A DNA stretch of 64,000 nt. It comes from Fluviispira multicolorata (GTDB lineage: Bacteria; Bdellovibrionota_B; Oligoflexia; Silvanigrellales; Silvanigrellaceae). A model generated the notes under the pieces. It saw nothing but the letters and a program-made list of their open reading frames with translations. It was not told the DNA's origin and did not search any database. Position 1 is the first letter of the stretch. Every line of letters begins with the position of its first letter. Below, piece after piece: positions 62,466 through 64,000 of this stretch. Both the position numbers and the translations under genes were made by a program. The stretch spans positions 124,001 through 188,000 of the forward strand of contig NZ_WFLN01000009.1 in the NCBI RefSeq assembly GCF_009208585.1, read 5' to 3'.

Positions 62466-63434
62466 ATGCAAAGTTTAAAAGTTTATATGAATGAGCTTTT
62501 AGATTATGCTGGATTATATCCTCCAGCACAGCTTTCATTAGAAGAATCTCTTAAGAACTATTCAGAATATTTATTGCATGAGTATGAAGATATGCTTGGG
62601 AAGTTTGTACTTCCTGTGAATAAAATAGAAGAAACTATTTTATTACTTAACACTCACAATTATTTATCTAAAATTGGAAAACGAAAAGCAAGCTTTTCTA
62701 TCATTCTTTCAGCATGCAAGAGTTTTAATGATTTTCCAAATATATTGCAAAAGGATTTTCAAAGCATTCAAGAATTTTCAAAACTTTTTGAATCTTCACT
62801 CGAAATTCTCTCCATAGAATTTTTACCACCAGAAGACATCCTTGCTGCGAATTCAAATAAAATAATAGATGTGTATTTGTCAATTTTATTCGAGAACTTT
62901 CGTGCGCACAATAAAAAAATAGATTTCTATTGTGAAATTCCATTAAATGATAATTTTGATAAAAATATACGTGAAATCTCTGAGTATAACAGAAGTAATT
63001 TAAATTTTCAAGTGCTTGTAAAGCTGAGAACGGGGGGAGTTAAAAAAGAACAAATACCTTCAGCTCAAGAAATTGCTCATGCTTTAAGCCTATGTGCCAA
63101 ATATAAAATACCTGTAAAAGCAACTGCTGGGCTGCATGTCCCAGTACCAAATTTTAATCCTGATGTGGGGACAATATTGCATGGGTTTTTAAATGTCTTT
63201 TCAAGCATGATGCTTGCTTATCAAGAGTTAGCAACTGAAAAAGAGATTGAAGATATTCTTTCTAATTATAATTATGAAAATTTTAAATTTTCAAAAACTG
63301 GATTGGAAATTGGAAAATTTTCATTAAGCAATTATGAGATTGAAAATCTTAGAAAGAAATATATAAAAAGTTTTGGAAGTTGTAGTTTTTTAGAGCCTAT
63401 AGATCATCTTATTGAACATAAAATTCTTACTTAG
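62466..63434 (+). CDS. Conserved hypothetical protein linked to fumarylacetoacetase
   Basis: A 322-residue protein (ATG at 62466, AGGAG upstream). MNELLDYAGLYPPAQLSLEESLKNYSEYL is a distinctive opening, and GLHVPVPNFNPDVGTILHGFLNVF, placed near residue 230, has an unusual HGFLNVF motif. Alternating strands and helices suggest a TIM-barrel-like fold (ILSIEFLPPE, IDFYCEIP, FQVLVKLRTGG, IPVKATAGLHV). I cannot assign an activity. The next gene, fumarylacetoacetase, begins 12 bases later, so a place in tyrosine/homogentisate breakdown is likely. Confidence 0.7.
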   Translation: MQSLKVYMNELLDYAGLYPPAQLSLEESLKNYSEYLLHEYEDMLGKFVLPVNKIEETILLLNTHNYLSKIGKRKASFSIILSACKSFNDFPNILQKDFQSIQEFSKLFESSLEILSIEFLPPEDILAANSNKIIDVYLSILFENFRAHNKKIDFYCEIPLNDNFDKNIREISEYNRSNLNFQVLVKLRTGGVKKEQIPSAQEIAHALSLCAKYKIPVKATAGLHVPVPNFNPDVGTILHGFLNVFSSMMLAYQELATEKEIEDILSNYNYENFKFSKTGLEIGKFSLSNYEIENLRKKYIKSFGSCSFLEPIDHLIEHKILT

Positions 63435-63445
63435 AAGGGCATTAT

Positions 63446-64000
63446 ATGAAGGAATTAAAGTGTTGGTTTGACATTCCACAAAATCACGACTTTTCGATTT
63501 ATAATATTCCATTTGGAGTATTTTATACAAATAATCAAAAATCAACTGCACGTGCAGGAGCTGCACTAGGTGATTTTGTCATAGATTTAAACAGTCTATT
63601 TAAGCTTGGATATCTGTCTCATATAGAAGATTTAAAAGGAGAAGTTTTTGAAAAAAATAAATTAAATGATCTGTTATCACTTGGAAACAAAGTTTGTAAT
63701 AATGTTCGATATGCAGTTCAAGAATTATTTTCAAATCCAAATTCAAAATTAAAAAAGCATCCAGAACATCTTGAGACTATTCTTATTCAAATTTCATTAG
63801 TTAAAATGTTGTTACCTATTCAAGTTAAAGATTATGTCGATTTTTATTCGAGTTTAGATCATGCAATAAATTTAGGAAAAATGTTTAGAGATGAAAAAAA
63901 CCCATTATTACCTAATTGGAAGCATATTCCAATCGGTTATCATGGTCGCTCAAGCTCTATTATAGTAGGTGGTACAAATTTCAAAAGACCAAAGGGACAA
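63446..64000 (+). CDS. fahA: Fumarylacetoacetase (partial, 3' end outside window)
   Basis: Open from the ATG at 63446 to the window end (about 185 residues). The N-terminal domain reads WFDIPQNHDFSIYNIPFGVF and RAGAALGDFVIDLN; the catalytic domain starts with PIQVKDYVDFYSSLDHAINLGKMFR and WKHIPIGYHGRSSSIIVGG, the FAH signature including Asp and His contacts. It hydrolyses fumarylacetoacetate to fumarate and acetoacetate, the last step of tyrosine degradation. Upstream partner 12 bases away. Confidence 0.93.
   Translation, partial: MKELKCWFDIPQNHDFSIYNIPFGVFYTNNQKSTARAGAALGDFVIDLNSLFKLGYLSHIEDLKGEVFEKNKLNDLLSLGNKVCNNVRYAVQELFSNPNSKLKKHPEHLETILIQISLVKMLLPIQVKDYVDFYSSLDHAINLGKMFRDEKNPLLPNWKHIPIGYHGRSSSIIVGGTNFKRPKGQ

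Overview
The window is AT-rich chromosomal DNA from a Gram-negative bacterium. It encodes BamD, a periplasmic C-terminal processing protease, exported lipoproteins, a CPA2 antiporter and a five-helix cytochrome-b type succinate dehydrogenase. Gene content and protein style (B12-dependent propionyl-CoA route, many substrate-binding protein/histidine-kinase genes, very AT-rich codons) fit a Bdellovibrionota/Oligoflexia lineage such as the Silvanigrellales. That placement is an inference from reading; no database search was possible.

Layout. 1-7440 (mostly minus): the start of sbcD, then bamD behind a compact operon for propionyl-CoA to succinyl-CoA conversion (B12-binding mutase subunit, carboxylase beta, biotin carboxylase, biotin carrier, meaB, epimerase). 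7604-9746: uridine kinase, a small unknown protein, a long AT-rich spacer with inverted repeats, and a small HTH protein. 9789-14723 (minus): two tandem family-5 solute-binding proteins and a degenerate histidine kinase/receiver, with no permease or ATPase. 14978-23371: an FAD oxidoreductase, prmA, a PanE-like protein, a rhomboid protease, a hibernation factor, a tandem Usp protein, a pseudo-receiver/TPR protein, rpsP, rpsT and a hotdog protein. 23573-25050: a DoxX gene followed at its stop codon by a decayed IS200/IS605-type tnpB element.

25238-37906: a PolB-like exonuclease, citrate synthase, a PstB-like ATPase with degenerate motifs, a methyltransferase, an exported chorismate mutase, serC, a four-tRNA cluster (Thr-Tyr-Gly-Thr), hflX, a GC-rich terminator-like element, a 43-residue basic microprotein, msrA, an O6-alkylguanine methyltransferase, a GST and ksgA. 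38406-43309 is the most interesting stretch. It is a tight one-strand cluster holding a PduX-like threonine kinase (broken by a frameshift), an unknown protein, a CysK-fold PLP enzyme, a class V PLP enzyme, an AlaX-like tRNA-editing protein and a LysE/RhtB exporter. Together these look like a pathway for an unusual amino acid with self-protection and export.

43447-64000: an LtaS-like sulfatase-fold membrane protein, sdhCAB, ctpA, transporters (MFS, TauE, EamA, a second MFS), two oxidoreductase/epimerase proteins, a NUDIX hydrolase, a 51-residue lipoprotein, pncB, a KefB-type antiporter, a conserved unknown protein and the start of fumarylacetoacetase. Citrate synthase, SDH, the propionyl-CoA operon and fumarylacetoacetase together describe an aerobic metabolism fed by amino acids and odd-chain or branched acids, entering the TCA cycle as succinyl-CoA and fumarate.
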